A stretch of 11,319 nt of DNA from JBCDBH01 sp039184055 (GTDB lineage: Bacteria; Acidobacteriota; Thermoanaerobaculia; Multivoradales; J023): assembly GCA_039184055.1 (NCBI GenBank), contig JBCDBH010000186.1, positions 1 to 11,319 of the forward strand, given 5' to 3'. Within the stretch, counting starts at the first letter, position 1. Each line of letters starts with the position of its first letter. The notes below the pieces were generated by a model, which had not been told where the DNA came from, made no database searches, and worked only from the letters and a program-made list of their open reading frames with translations. The translations under genes were made by a program, and so were the position numbers. Positions 1 through 9,467 of the stretch are shown piece by piece.

Positions 1-841
1 CCCAGGGCGACAGCAACCGGGCCACAGCCTCGGCATTCTCCGGACGGTTCTCCGGCGCCTTTTCAAGCAGGTGATCGATCAACGTTCCCAGAGCTTCGGG
101 CAAATCGGGATTGATGCTCGTCGCCGAGGAATGCGGTTGGCCGATGATCTTCTGAATGGTCTGCAGAGGATTGCCACTCGCGAACGGAGACGCCTCGACG
201 AAAAGCTCGTAGATCAGCACCCCGAACGAAAAGAGATCCGAACGCTCATCGGCCGTATCCCCCCGCGCCTGCTCGGGCGACATCGCCCGCACCGTGCCCA
301 ACAGCGCGCCAGTGCGGGTCAGCGACTCCTCCGTCTCGTCTGGCGTCGCGCGTCGCGCGATCCCGAAGTCGACGATCTTCACCCGCCCTTCCTCATCGAC
401 CAGCACATTCTCCGTCTTCAGATCGCGATGGATCACGCCATGACGATGCGCATACGCCAGCCCCTGCGCGATCGCCGCCGCGATCCGCAACTTCTCGCCG
501 AACTCCAACGGAGGCTGTCGCAAAAGGCGCGCGTTCAGACTCTCGCCGTCGACATACTCCATGACGATGTGATCCACATCGTCGATGGTCAGCAGGTCAT
601 ACACCTGCACGATGGCTTCGTGTTTTAGCGACGCCGCCAGCTTCGCCTCACGAAGCAAACGCTGCCGTCGCTCGTCCCGCGCCGATGAAAGATGAATCCG
701 CTTGATCGCCACCCACCGATCCAGCCGCGGATCGCGAGCGAGCAACACCTCCCCCATTCCACCCGAGCCGATCGGCTCGATGACCCGGTAGGGACCGAGA
801 GTGGATTCGGGACCGAGGGGGTTGAAGCTGGGAATCGTCAT
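1..841 (-). CDS. Hanks-type Ser/Thr protein kinase, C-terminus beyond left edge
   Basis: This is a cytosolic Ser/Thr protein kinase that transfers the ATP gamma-phosphate to protein substrates. The 280 visible residues hold an essentially complete catalytic domain (about residues 17-277). Seen: the glycine-rich loop GSGGMGEVLLA (25-35), the ATP-anchoring Lys47 in AIKR, Glu65 of helix C in REAKLAA, the catalytic loop HRDLKTEN (138-145, with Asp140 and Asn145), DFG at 158-160, and the P+1 loop MSPE (187-190), which stands in for APE. The first ATG (839-841) gives only 16 residues before the domain, as is usual for these kinases; just upstream lies a purine-rich AGAAGAG, set closer to the ATG than an ideal ribosome site. 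The frame is open to the left edge, so any C-terminal sensor, TPR or membrane domain is outside the window. It lies 65 bases downstream of nadE on the same strand. HRDLKT rather than HRDLKP is a minor variant. The kinase call is firm; its substrate and signal are unknown. Confidence 0.95.
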   Translation of the reverse strand, partial: MTIPSFNPLGPESTLGPYRVIEPIGSGGMGEVLLARDPRLDRWVAIKRIHLSSARDERRQRLLREAKLAASLKHEAIVQVYDLLTIDDVDHIVMEYVDGESLNARLLRQPPLEFGEKLRIAAAIAQGLAYAHRHGVIHRDLKTENVLVDEEGRVKIVDFGIARRATPDETEESLTRTGALLGTVRAMSPEQARGDTADERSDLFSFGVLIYELFVEASPFASGNPLQTIQKIIGQPHSSATSINPDLPEALGTLIDHLLEKAPENRPENAEAVARLLSPW

Positions 842-870
842 TCTCTTCTGTCGGTCTCTTGTCGCTCGCG

Positions 871-895
871 CAAAAGCTATCTCGAGAGAGCTTCC
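871..895 (-). terminator. Weak terminator-like hairpin after nadE
   Basis: Read on the minus strand, AAGCT (893-889) pairs with AGCTT (878-874), with one internal mismatch and a short TC/GA extension inside. The 3' arm runs into a stretch of four Ts (875-872). It sits in the 65-base gap between the nadE stop and the kinase start, where a terminator or partial attenuator would be expected. The stem is short and A/T-containing and the T tract is brief, so it may only reduce read-through or may be chance. Confidence 0.25.
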
Positions 896-906
896 ATCCT
901 CTCACT

Positions 907-2889
907 CTAGATGGCTCGCCACATCTCCGCGATCTCTTTGTCGAATCCGCCCGAGAGGATCGGGAAACGACACCAGGTTTTGGGGTCGAGGTTTTCGTCG
1001 TCGACGTGGAAGGAGGGGGCGTAGCGTTCGCGTTTCCATTGGTTGCGACTCCACAGCCGGAAGAAGCGCTCGACGTAGGTGGCGAGTTGGTTGGCGTCGA
1101 GGTCAGGAAAGCGGGGACGCATGGTTTGGTGGACTTCGAGCGGAAGCTGTTTGTCGCGGATGGCGGCGCGTTCGATGGCTTCGAGCAGGTCATAGGGCAT
1201 GAGGTCGTCTTCGTCGGTTTGGTGGGCGCCGGGAGGACGAAGCTCGGCGGTGGGGGCCAGACGGTTGACGGCAGCGAGCTCGGGTATGGGGTCGTGGCCG
1301 TCGGCGCCTTGGGTTTCGAGCCAGCGTAGCCAGATACGCAGGAAGGCTTTGTCGATCCCGGCGATGGGCGACAGACCACCACCGGTGTCACCGTCCATGG
1401 TGGTGTAGCCGACCGCCGCTTCGCTTCGATTGCTGGTGGCGAGCAGCAGGGCGCCACGCAGGTTGGCGAGCATCCAAACGCTGGGGAGACGCACCCGCGC
1501 CTGGATGTTCTGCAGGGTGATGTCGTCACGCTCCCAGGTGAGGTCGCGACCGATGGCATCGGCGATTTTGTCGACGTAGGTGCCGAAGAGGTCGTCGACG
1601 TCGACTTCGAGATGGGTGGCGCCGGTGCCACGCGCGACGGCGGCGGCGGCTTCGCGGGTGGCGTCACCGCTGTTGCGGGTGGCCTGGTAGACGGTGAGCA
1701 GAAGCCTGCGGAGAACGGCGTCCGTCGTCTCCTCGAGATCGGCGATGTACGACAGTCGCTGGCGAAATCCGTCGATGCCGAGCTCGGCGATCGCCCGACG
1801 CACCATCAGGCACACCAGGCTGACGACGGCGGCGCTGTCGACGCCACCGGAAAGCGAGACGACGAAGCCTCGGCTGCGGCTCTTGCGCATGTAGTCGAAG
1901 AGAGCCAGGGTGATGGCGCGGCTGAAGGCTTCTTCTTTGCTGAAGCTACGCGGCTCGCTACCCCCACACGAGCTTTGTGGCGCGCGCGCCGCGGTGTCGA
2001 GCGCGGGAAAGCGAAACGGCACGTGGACTTCGTGGCTGGTGTCGTCACCGAGCTCGGGACGAAAGCTGGCGGTGCGTTTTTGCTGCATCCGCAAGAGGTC
2101 GAAGTCGATGACGGCCGAGGTGACGCAGACCTCGTGAAAACCGAAACGTGGACCTTCGGTGATCATGTCGCCACCGGCGGCGATCAGGGCACCACCGTCG
2201 TAGATGGCGCGACCGGCGTCGACCCCGAGGTGGTTGGCGTAGACATAGCCGACGGCGTAGGCACGTGAGCCCTCGAGCACGAAGCGTCTGCGGATCTCGT
2301 GTTTGCCAAAGGCGAAGTGACTGGCGCTCGGATTGAGGATGAGGTCGACGCCACGCATCGCGAGCTCACCACCCGGGCGACGCGCCACCCAGGCGTCTTC
2401 ACAGATTTCGAAACCGATCCGCACGCCGTCGCAGACGAAGACGAGATCGCCGACCGGGTAGCTCGTGCCGTCGAGGTCGACCGTGGCGCGAATGCCGTCG
2501 TCCCAGGCACGAAACCAGCGTGGCTCGTAGTAGAGCCCGTCACCCGCCAGGTAGCGTTTGGGCACGAAACCGGCGATCCGACCATCGACCAAGAGGGCGA
2601 CCGCGTTGAACAGGGCTTTGCGATAGCTCAGCGGCAGGCCGACGGCGACGATCATGCCCTGGGTCTCGACCGCGAGGCCGCGCAGCATCTCGTGCGCCTG
2701 GCTCTCGACCCCCGGCGTGTAGAACGCGTCTTCGCAGTTGTAGCCGGTGATGCACAGCTCGGGCAGACAGAGCACGCTGGCGCCCTGACGACGCGCGTCG
2801 GCGATGGCGGCGCTCATACGACGCTGGTTGCCTTGCCAATCGAGTGGCGTCTGGTTGGTGACGGCGGCGGCGACACGGATGAGCTTCAT
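907..2889 (-). CDS. nadE: Glutamine-dependent NAD+ synthetase
   Basis: This enzyme catalyses the last step of NAD+ synthesis: it amidates nicotinic acid adenine dinucleotide using ATP and ammonia drawn from glutamine. The 660-aa protein has two domains. An N-terminal nitrilase-fold glutaminase (about 1-290) carries the Glu/Lys/Cys triad: Glu44 in LPEL, Lys111 in VPKRY and Cys163 in FEICEDAW. The C-terminal synthetase has the PP-loop SLSGGVDS (345-352) for adenylation and the conserved LLATSNRSE block (482-490). Length fits the two-domain bacterial class (about 680 aa in Mycobacterium tuberculosis). I chose the ATG at 2889 rather than 2904 because GGAGG (2901-2897) lies 7 bases before it, while the 2904 ATG would put that site inside the gene. 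The start overlaps the glycosyltransferase stop as ATGA (2889-2886), so translation is probably coupled. All visible catalytic residues are intact. The two-domain form does not depend on free ammonia. Confidence 0.97.
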   Translation of the reverse strand: MKLIRVAAAVTNQTPLDWQGNQRRMSAAIADARRQGASVLCLPELCITGYNCEDAFYTPGVESQAHEMLRGLAVETQGMIVAVGLPLSYRKALFNAVALLVDGRIAGFVPKRYLAGDGLYYEPRWFRAWDDGIRATVDLDGTSYPVGDLVFVCDGVRIGFEICEDAWVARRPGGELAMRGVDLILNPSASHFAFGKHEIRRRFVLEGSRAYAVGYVYANHLGVDAGRAIYDGGALIAAGGDMITEGPRFGFHEVCVTSAVIDFDLLRMQQKRTASFRPELGDDTSHEVHVPFRFPALDTAARAPQSSCGGSEPRSFSKEEAFSRAITLALFDYMRKSRSRGFVVSLSGGVDSAAVVSLVCLMVRRAIAELGIDGFRQRLSYIADLEETTDAVLRRLLLTVYQATRNSGDATREAAAAVARGTGATHLEVDVDDLFGTYVDKIADAIGRDLTWERDDITLQNIQARVRLPSVWMLANLRGALLLATSNRSEAAVGYTTMDGDTGGGLSPIAGIDKAFLRIWLRWLETQGADGHDPIPELAAVNRLAPTAELRPPGAHQTDEDDLMPYDLLEAIERAAIRDKQLPLEVHQTMRPRFPDLDANQLATYVERFFRLWSRNQWKRERYAPSFHVDDENLDPKTWCRFPILSGGFDKEIAEMWRAI

Positions 2890-3749
2890 AAAACGGCCTC
2901 CCATCGAGCCTTGAGGGCGCGGAGCGTGGCGACTTCGTGATGACGACCACGACGCGCGGCCCCGGCAGCATAGACATCGATCTTGCTCGTCAAGATATCG
3001 ATCGCGGCGACGCGATCCTCCGCTTCGAGATCGGATGTGCCGAGCAGGTTGTCGAGCGCGCGGATCCGATAACGATCGAGCGCCTCGGTGGTGCGTGACA
3101 GCTGATCGGCGTGACCACCGGTTTTGATCACCAGTGGCTCATCGACGTAGAGCACGTCCTCGCGTGCGGTGATGCGCAACCAGAGGTCGTAATCTTCACA
3201 CGCAGGATAGCTTTCGTCGAAGCCACCGTGCTCGATGAGGAGCGCGTGTTCGAGAAGGACTGCCGAAGGTGAGATGACGCAGAGCGGTAAGGCGTCGCGA
3301 AAGATCCGGCCACCGCGCTTTTGGTGACGCCGACGCGGATTGACCCGACGACCGTTGCGAATCCAGACTTCGTCGGTATGACACAGACGATGCGGATGCG
3401 CCGCGAGTCTGGCGAGCTGGATCTCGAGCTTGCGTGGGCACCATAGATCGTCGGAATCGAGCAAGGCGACCCACGGCTGGGTGGCGCGCGCAATGCCCCG
3501 GTTGCGCGCCGCGCTGACCCCTGAGGGCTCGATCGTTTCGAGCTGGAGGTCGACGCCACGACGCCGCGCGAGACGCTCGTAGCTCGCTACCCTGCGCCTC
3601 GTATCGTCCCGAGAGCCATCGTCGATCACCACGAGCTCTTTGGGTGGCAGGCTTTGCAGCAACACCGAGGCGATCGCATCACCGACCCGTCGGGCTCGAT
3701 CACGGGTCGGAATGATCGCGGAGACGGGCGCGCACGACATCGAGAGCAT
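2886..3749 (-). CDS. Family 2 glycosyltransferase
   Basis: This is a GT-A fold glycosyltransferase expected to move a sugar from a nucleotide-sugar donor to a cytoplasmic-face acceptor, probably in a surface polysaccharide or glycolipid. With the start at 3749 it is 287 aa. Seen: the GT2 opening VSAIIPTRDRAR (9-20), VIDDGSRDDT (41-50), the metal/nucleotide motif LLDSDD (96-101), and GFDES...CEDYDLWLRI (177-193), whose Glu-Asp pair is the likely catalytic-base region. No membrane helix is visible, so it is soluble or peripheral. The start is uncertain: ATGs at 3749 and 3740 both precede the GT2 fold by a few residues and neither has a clear ribosome site. The frame stays open to an ATG at 3947, but that 66-residue extension is Arg/Gly/Pro-rich, unlike GT2 proteins, and would fill the divergent promoter region. 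The gene overlaps nadE by ATGA. Donor and acceptor sugars cannot be told from sequence. Confidence 0.9.
   Translation of the reverse strand: MLSMSCAPVSAIIPTRDRARRVGDAIASVLLQSLPPKELVVIDDGSRDDTRRRVASYERLARRRGVDLQLETIEPSGVSAARNRGIARATQPWVALLDSDDLWCPRKLEIQLARLAAHPHRLCHTDEVWIRNGRRVNPRRRHQKRGGRIFRDALPLCVISPSAVLLEHALLIEHGGFDESYPACEDYDLWLRITAREDVLYVDEPLVIKTGGHADQLSRTTEALDRYRIRALDNLLGTSDLEAEDRVAAIDILTSKIDVYAAGAARRGRHHEVATLRALKARWEAVL
2897..2902 (-). promoter_or_regulatory. Shine-Dalgarno site that fixes the nadE start
   Basis: The minus strand reads GGGAGG here, 7 bases before the ATG at 2889-2887. It lies inside the last codons of the upstream glycosyltransferase gene. It rules out the longer nadE start at 2904 and, with the ATGA stop/start overlap, supports translational coupling of the two genes. 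Confidence 0.75.
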
Positions 3750-3781
3750 TCTGGCACGCCATCGCCCGAAGACATCGATGC

Positions 3782-3792
3782 ACCTGTCAGGT
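3782..3792. promoter_or_regulatory. Short perfect palindrome, possible operator
   Basis: ACCTG-T-CAGGT is a perfect 5-bp inverted repeat with a single central base. It lies in the 223-base region between the divergent glycosyltransferase and gcvP genes, where a repressor or activator could act on either promoter. One copy only was seen, and the short length means chance is a real possibility. No convincing -35/-10 pair could be placed around it. Confidence 0.2.
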
Positions 3793-3841
3793 AACGATCG
3801 CCCGTCATCGCTACCTATGAGCACGATCTCTTCGATAGGAT

Positions 3842-3881
3842 ACCGGGCTGGCGAAGGCGGCCCGGTTCCTTCGCCCCTTTT
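3842..3881 (+). promoter_or_regulatory. Candidate transcription attenuator in the gcvP leader (two exclusive stems)
   Basis: Two perfect stems overlap here. Stem A pairs ACCGGGC (3842-3848) with GCCCGGT (3860-3866). Stem B pairs GGCGAAGG (3850-3857) with CCTTCGCC (3868-3875) and is followed by CC and four Ts (3878-3881). The 5' arm of B lies in the loop of A, and the 3' arm of A lies in the loop of B. The connecting loops are only 1-2 bases, too short for both stems to form as a pseudoknot. B therefore looks like an intrinsic terminator and A like an antiterminator, about 90 bases before the gcvP start. Against this, the T run is short, the DNA is GC-rich, and no sensor domain or leader peptide was identified. 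The structure is also available in reverse on the minus strand, but without a T run there. Confidence 0.35.
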
Positions 3882-3972
3882 GTGCGTTGCACGTCGACCG
3901 TGGCATCCGCTTCTCGGCAATCGTCCCGCGCCACGAGACACACCCACAAGTCATTAGAGGACACCACCACCC

Positions 3973-6892
<2,920 letters not shown>

Positions 6893-6894
<2 letters not shown>

Positions 6895-6898
6895 GGAG
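6893..6898 (+). promoter_or_regulatory. Shine-Dalgarno site overlapping the gcvP stop codon
   Basis: GAGGAG begins on the second base of the gcvP TGA stop and lies 5 bases before the GTG at 6904. It supports GTG as the start of the downstream gene. Ribosomes ending gcvP would arrive directly on this site, consistent with coupled translation. Confidence 0.75.
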
Positions 6899-6903
6899 AC
6901 CGC

Positions 6904-8919
6904 GTGTCATCGTCCAACGTTCTGCCGCGATCTGACGAGCTCACCGACGAGGAGTCGGTCGCGCGCGACGTTGCGCTCAATGACCTGGAACAGCCACTGT
7001 CGTACCGCGACGACGCCGAAGGGCGGGTGCTCAACGCGCTGGTCGAAACCGCCGATCGCTCGGCGGGCTCGGACGCTTTGGCGGCCCGGATCGAGGACTG
7101 GGGCACTCGCTACCACTTCTCGCCGACCCGTCTGCACCTCCTCTTGCCGTTCTCGATCGGCCCCGAGCATCGGGTGCTCGAGATCGGTGCCGGCTGTGGC
7201 GCGCTGACCCGTTGGCTCGGAGAACGCGGCGCCGACGTGGTGGCGGTCGAAGGCAACCCGAATCGCGCCAGGGCCATCTCCCTGCGCTGTAGCGACCTGG
7301 ACAACGTCCAGGTCCACGCGGGCGACTTCGCGGCGTTCGAGGACCGCAAAGGCTTCGATGTCGTCCTCGTGGTGGGCGTTCTCGAGTATTCGGGCGCGGC
7401 GTCAGGAGGCGGCGATGGCCCCGCCGCCATGCTCGATCGCATCGCCGAGCATCTCCGCTCCGATGGCGTGCTCGTCTTGGCGATCGAAAATCAGCTCGGG
7501 TTGCAGTACCTGGCGGGGCGTACCGAGGATCATCTCGGTCTGTCGTGGATCGGGGTTCACGGCTACCCGGGAAGCGACGTGCGCACCTGGTCACGCAGGC
7601 ATCTGAGCGAGCTCTTGAGCGCCGCGGGTCTGTCGCGACACCAGTGGCTTTTTCCGTTTCCCGACTACAAACTCCCGACCACCATCCTCACCGAAGCAGC
7701 TTACGAAGAAGCCGATGCCGCGACGCTGATCGACCAGCTGGTGCGCGATCCGCTGGCCCGTGGCAATGGCTTCGAGGGTGAGCTGAGCTTCGACCTCCGT
7801 CAGGCGCATCGCAGCTTGGTCGGCGCCGGGATCGGGCCCGAAGTCGCCAACTCGTTCATGATCTGCGCCACCCGTGAAGCCGGCGACCCGAACCGTCTGC
7901 TCGACCCGGATTCACTCGCCTGGCTCTTCACCCGGACGCGGCAATTCCATTGGCGTCGCATGAAGACCATCACCGGACGCGGCAAGCAACGCCGGGTCAC
8001 GGCACGTCGTGTCGACCCGCGTCCGGTCGCGGTGGACGAGATGGAGGAAGCTGGCTGGCTGCGTCAGAAGCCGGTATCGGCGCAGATTTGGTATCGCGGT
8101 CACACGCTCGAACAGCTGGCGCTCGAAGCCTGCGCCGCGCGCGACGAAGATCGACTCAAACACGCGCTCGATCGCTGGATTCGCTATCTCGATCGCCACA
8201 AGCTCGAACCGGCGCCGCCGAGCGCCGACGATCCGGTTCATCCCTATCGGAAAGTCGATACCGGGGATCGTCTCCCCGCCGACATGCTCGACGTCGACCT
8301 GGCGAATTTCGTCGCCACCTCCGATAAGGACTTGGTCTACGTCGACGATGAATGGTGTGCCGGCGGCAGCGTCGATCTCGCCCTGGTCCGGCTACGCGCC
8401 CTGTGGCATCTGGCGGTCGACCTGGTGGTGCGGGGCTTCGCGCTACCGAGCACCGCGAGCTTCACGGTCGATACCCTGACCCTGCGTCTGGCCAAGCTGT
8501 GTCGGATTCCGGCGAACGAAGAGCTCTTGGACGAGATGCGGGCCGCCGAAGCCGCTCTGCTACACGATATTCGCGGCGGAGACGACGGCGAGCATCGGCG
8601 CGAAGTCGAAGCGATCGGGGGCTGGAGCGGCCACCAAAACAGCGTCTCGGCGCTCAGCTCGCTACGCGAGATGTCGGATGTCTACGAAGAGCAAATCGCT
8701 CGGATGCGTGGCCAGATCGACGCCTTCGACCGGGTGAACGCGCGTCAGAGTCACGAGCTCTTCGCCCACCATCTCGAGCGTCAACGGCTGCTCGACGAGC
8801 TCGATTCGCTACAAACGGAAAACCAGCGCCTCCACACCGAGCTGACTCATGTCGAGCGGTCTCGGGTGGCGCGCTGGTATCGCGGCCTGCGTGCCCGCCT
8901 ACAGGGCAGGCGCGACTAA
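6904..8919 (+). CDS. WbdD-like fusion: SAM methyltransferase, kinase-like middle region, C-terminal coiled coil
   Basis: 671 aa, GTG start supported by GAGGAG 5 bases upstream. The N-terminal class I methyltransferase shows motif I VLEIGAGCGALTRWLGE (91-107), acidic Glu116 in VAVEGN, AGDF (139-142) and FDVVLVVGVLEYSG (151-164). Two further blocks, AIENQLGLQYLAGRTEDHLG (193-212) and PFPDYKLP (251-258), resemble blocks I recall from methyltransferases of polysaccharide biosynthesis, including WbdD. The middle (about 330-535) has no classic kinase P-loop or HRD. But DVDLANFV (463-470) followed by YVDDEW (479-484) resembles the catalytic-loop Asn and metal-binding Asp of kinase-fold proteins. Residues about 585-655 are Leu/Glu/Arg/Gln-rich with heptad spacing, predicting a coiled coil, followed by a basic tail (GLRARLQGRR). 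In WbdD such a layout caps O-polysaccharide and sets chain length at the membrane; that role is inferred here. The gene is coupled to gcvP. The methyltransferase call is firm, the kinase-like middle is tentative, and the acceptor is unknown. Confidence 0.85.
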   Translation: MSSSNVLPRSDELTDEESVARDVALNDLEQPLSYRDDAEGRVLNALVETADRSAGSDALAARIEDWGTRYHFSPTRLHLLLPFSIGPEHRVLEIGAGCGALTRWLGERGADVVAVEGNPNRARAISLRCSDLDNVQVHAGDFAAFEDRKGFDVVLVVGVLEYSGAASGGGDGPAAMLDRIAEHLRSDGVLVLAIENQLGLQYLAGRTEDHLGLSWIGVHGYPGSDVRTWSRRHLSELLSAAGLSRHQWLFPFPDYKLPTTILTEAAYEEADAATLIDQLVRDPLARGNGFEGELSFDLRQAHRSLVGAGIGPEVANSFMICATREAGDPNRLLDPDSLAWLFTRTRQFHWRRMKTITGRGKQRRVTARRVDPRPVAVDEMEEAGWLRQKPVSAQIWYRGHTLEQLALEACAARDEDRLKHALDRWIRYLDRHKLEPAPPSADDPVHPYRKVDTGDRLPADMLDVDLANFVATSDKDLVYVDDEWCAGGSVDLALVRLRALWHLAVDLVVRGFALPSTASFTVDTLTLRLAKLCRIPANEELLDEMRAAEAALLHDIRGGDDGEHRREVEAIGGWSGHQNSVSALSSLREMSDVYEEQIARMRGQIDAFDRVNARQSHELFAHHLERQRLLDELDSLQTENQRLHTELTHVERSRVARWYRGLRARLQGRRD

Positions 8920-8927
8920 TCGCGCCT
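8908..8927. terminator. Hairpin at the convergent junction
   Basis: AGGCGCGA (8908-8915) pairs perfectly with TCGCGCCT (8920-8927) around a CTAA loop, and the loop contains the TAA stop of the plus-strand gene. The end of the convergent minus-strand gene lies 9 bases further on. A strong symmetric stem between convergent genes suits a bidirectional terminator. No T tract follows on either strand, so it may instead act as a 3'-end stabiliser or pause, or termination may be Rho-dependent. Confidence 0.45.
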
Positions 8928-8935
8928 CGACTGAC

Positions 8936-9340
8936 TCAATACTCGATGGCGCGGGGCAGCTCTTTGGCCTGCGCCACCCAATTCTCGACCTGCGACTGCG
9001 GCGGCAGACGACGAACCAGGTTCTTGGCCTCGTTGACCTCGGCCATCTTGGCGTGCAGGTTGGCCGCGTTGCGCTGAGCCAGCTCGGGAACCGTGTCGAC
9101 CCCGGCATGCTCGAGAAGGTCGGCGTATTCTTCGCCGACACCCTTGATCCGAGCTAGATCCGCGCGGTTGACCCACGCCAACACGAGCTTGCCGGAGATC
9201 CCGGACTTTTCGGCGATATCTTTGCGACCTTTGGGTTTACGCCCCGCTTCGAGGAGCTTCGCCTGCGACTTGATACCAGCCTTTTCGAGCTTGCCGGCGT
9301 AGACTTCACCAATACCTTCAATATCCGCCAACTTCGCCAT
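8936..9340 (-). CDS. Small helix-hairpin-helix protein, DUF4332 type
   Basis: 134 aa, with no signal peptide or membrane helix. It contains two copies of a helix-hairpin-helix motif: IEGIGEVYAGKLEKAGI (7-23) and IKGVGEEYADLLEHAGV (65-81). Both have the G-x-G turn and matching flanking positions, so the protein arose by internal duplication. The pattern matches the DUF4332 family, whose HhH units resemble those that bind DNA backbone in polymerases and ligases. Its biochemical role is not established, and DNA binding is inference. The ATG at 9340 has AGGAG (9352-9348) 7 bases upstream, a strong ribosome site. Residues 34-40 and neighbours are Lys/Arg-rich (RKPKGRK), compatible with nucleic-acid contact. 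It lies 127 bases downstream of cysQ on the same strand, so co-transcription is possible but unproven, and it converges with the methyltransferase gene. Confidence 0.85.
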   Translation of the reverse strand: MAKLADIEGIGEVYAGKLEKAGIKSQAKLLEAGRKPKGRKDIAEKSGISGKLVLAWVNRADLARIKGVGEEYADLLEHAGVDTVPELAQRNAANLHAKMAEVNEAKNLVRRLPPQSQVENWVAQAKELPRAIEY

Positions 9341-9467
9341 GATTCATCTCCTCTTGGAGCGATGCACGCCCAGCGCGCGTCGCGTTTGCGGGTTAGATGG
9401 CGTGAGCATAACGCACAACCTTCATCCCGCCGTCACATGACTCATACCGCGACGTACAAGCCGAGAC
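9341..9467. other. 127-base gap between cysQ and the DUF4332 gene
   Basis: This gap contains the DUF4332 ribosome site at its left end. On the minus strand I see no convincing terminator for cysQ and only poor promoter matches (for example TTGTGC and TCTAAC with 15-base spacing). The length would allow a separate promoter for the small gene. No small ORF with a ribosome site was recognised. Confidence 0.3.

Noticed and set aside
71..628. Plus-strand reading frame of 185 codons
   Set aside because: It is antisense to the kinase domain, whose motifs are intact on the minus strand. The peptide is Arg/Leu/Asp-rich with no known motif.
648..1667. Minus-strand 339-codon frame overlapping the nadE 3' half
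   Set aside because: It is a Pro/Ser/Thr/Arg-rich shadow in another frame of nadE and the kinase, both of which have clear motifs.
3741..3972. Glycine riboswitch in front of gcvP
   Set aside because: A CGAAGG string resembles part of the aptamer core, but it is one arm of a simple stem. The paired GGAGAG and other conserved core elements, and a second aptamer, are missing.
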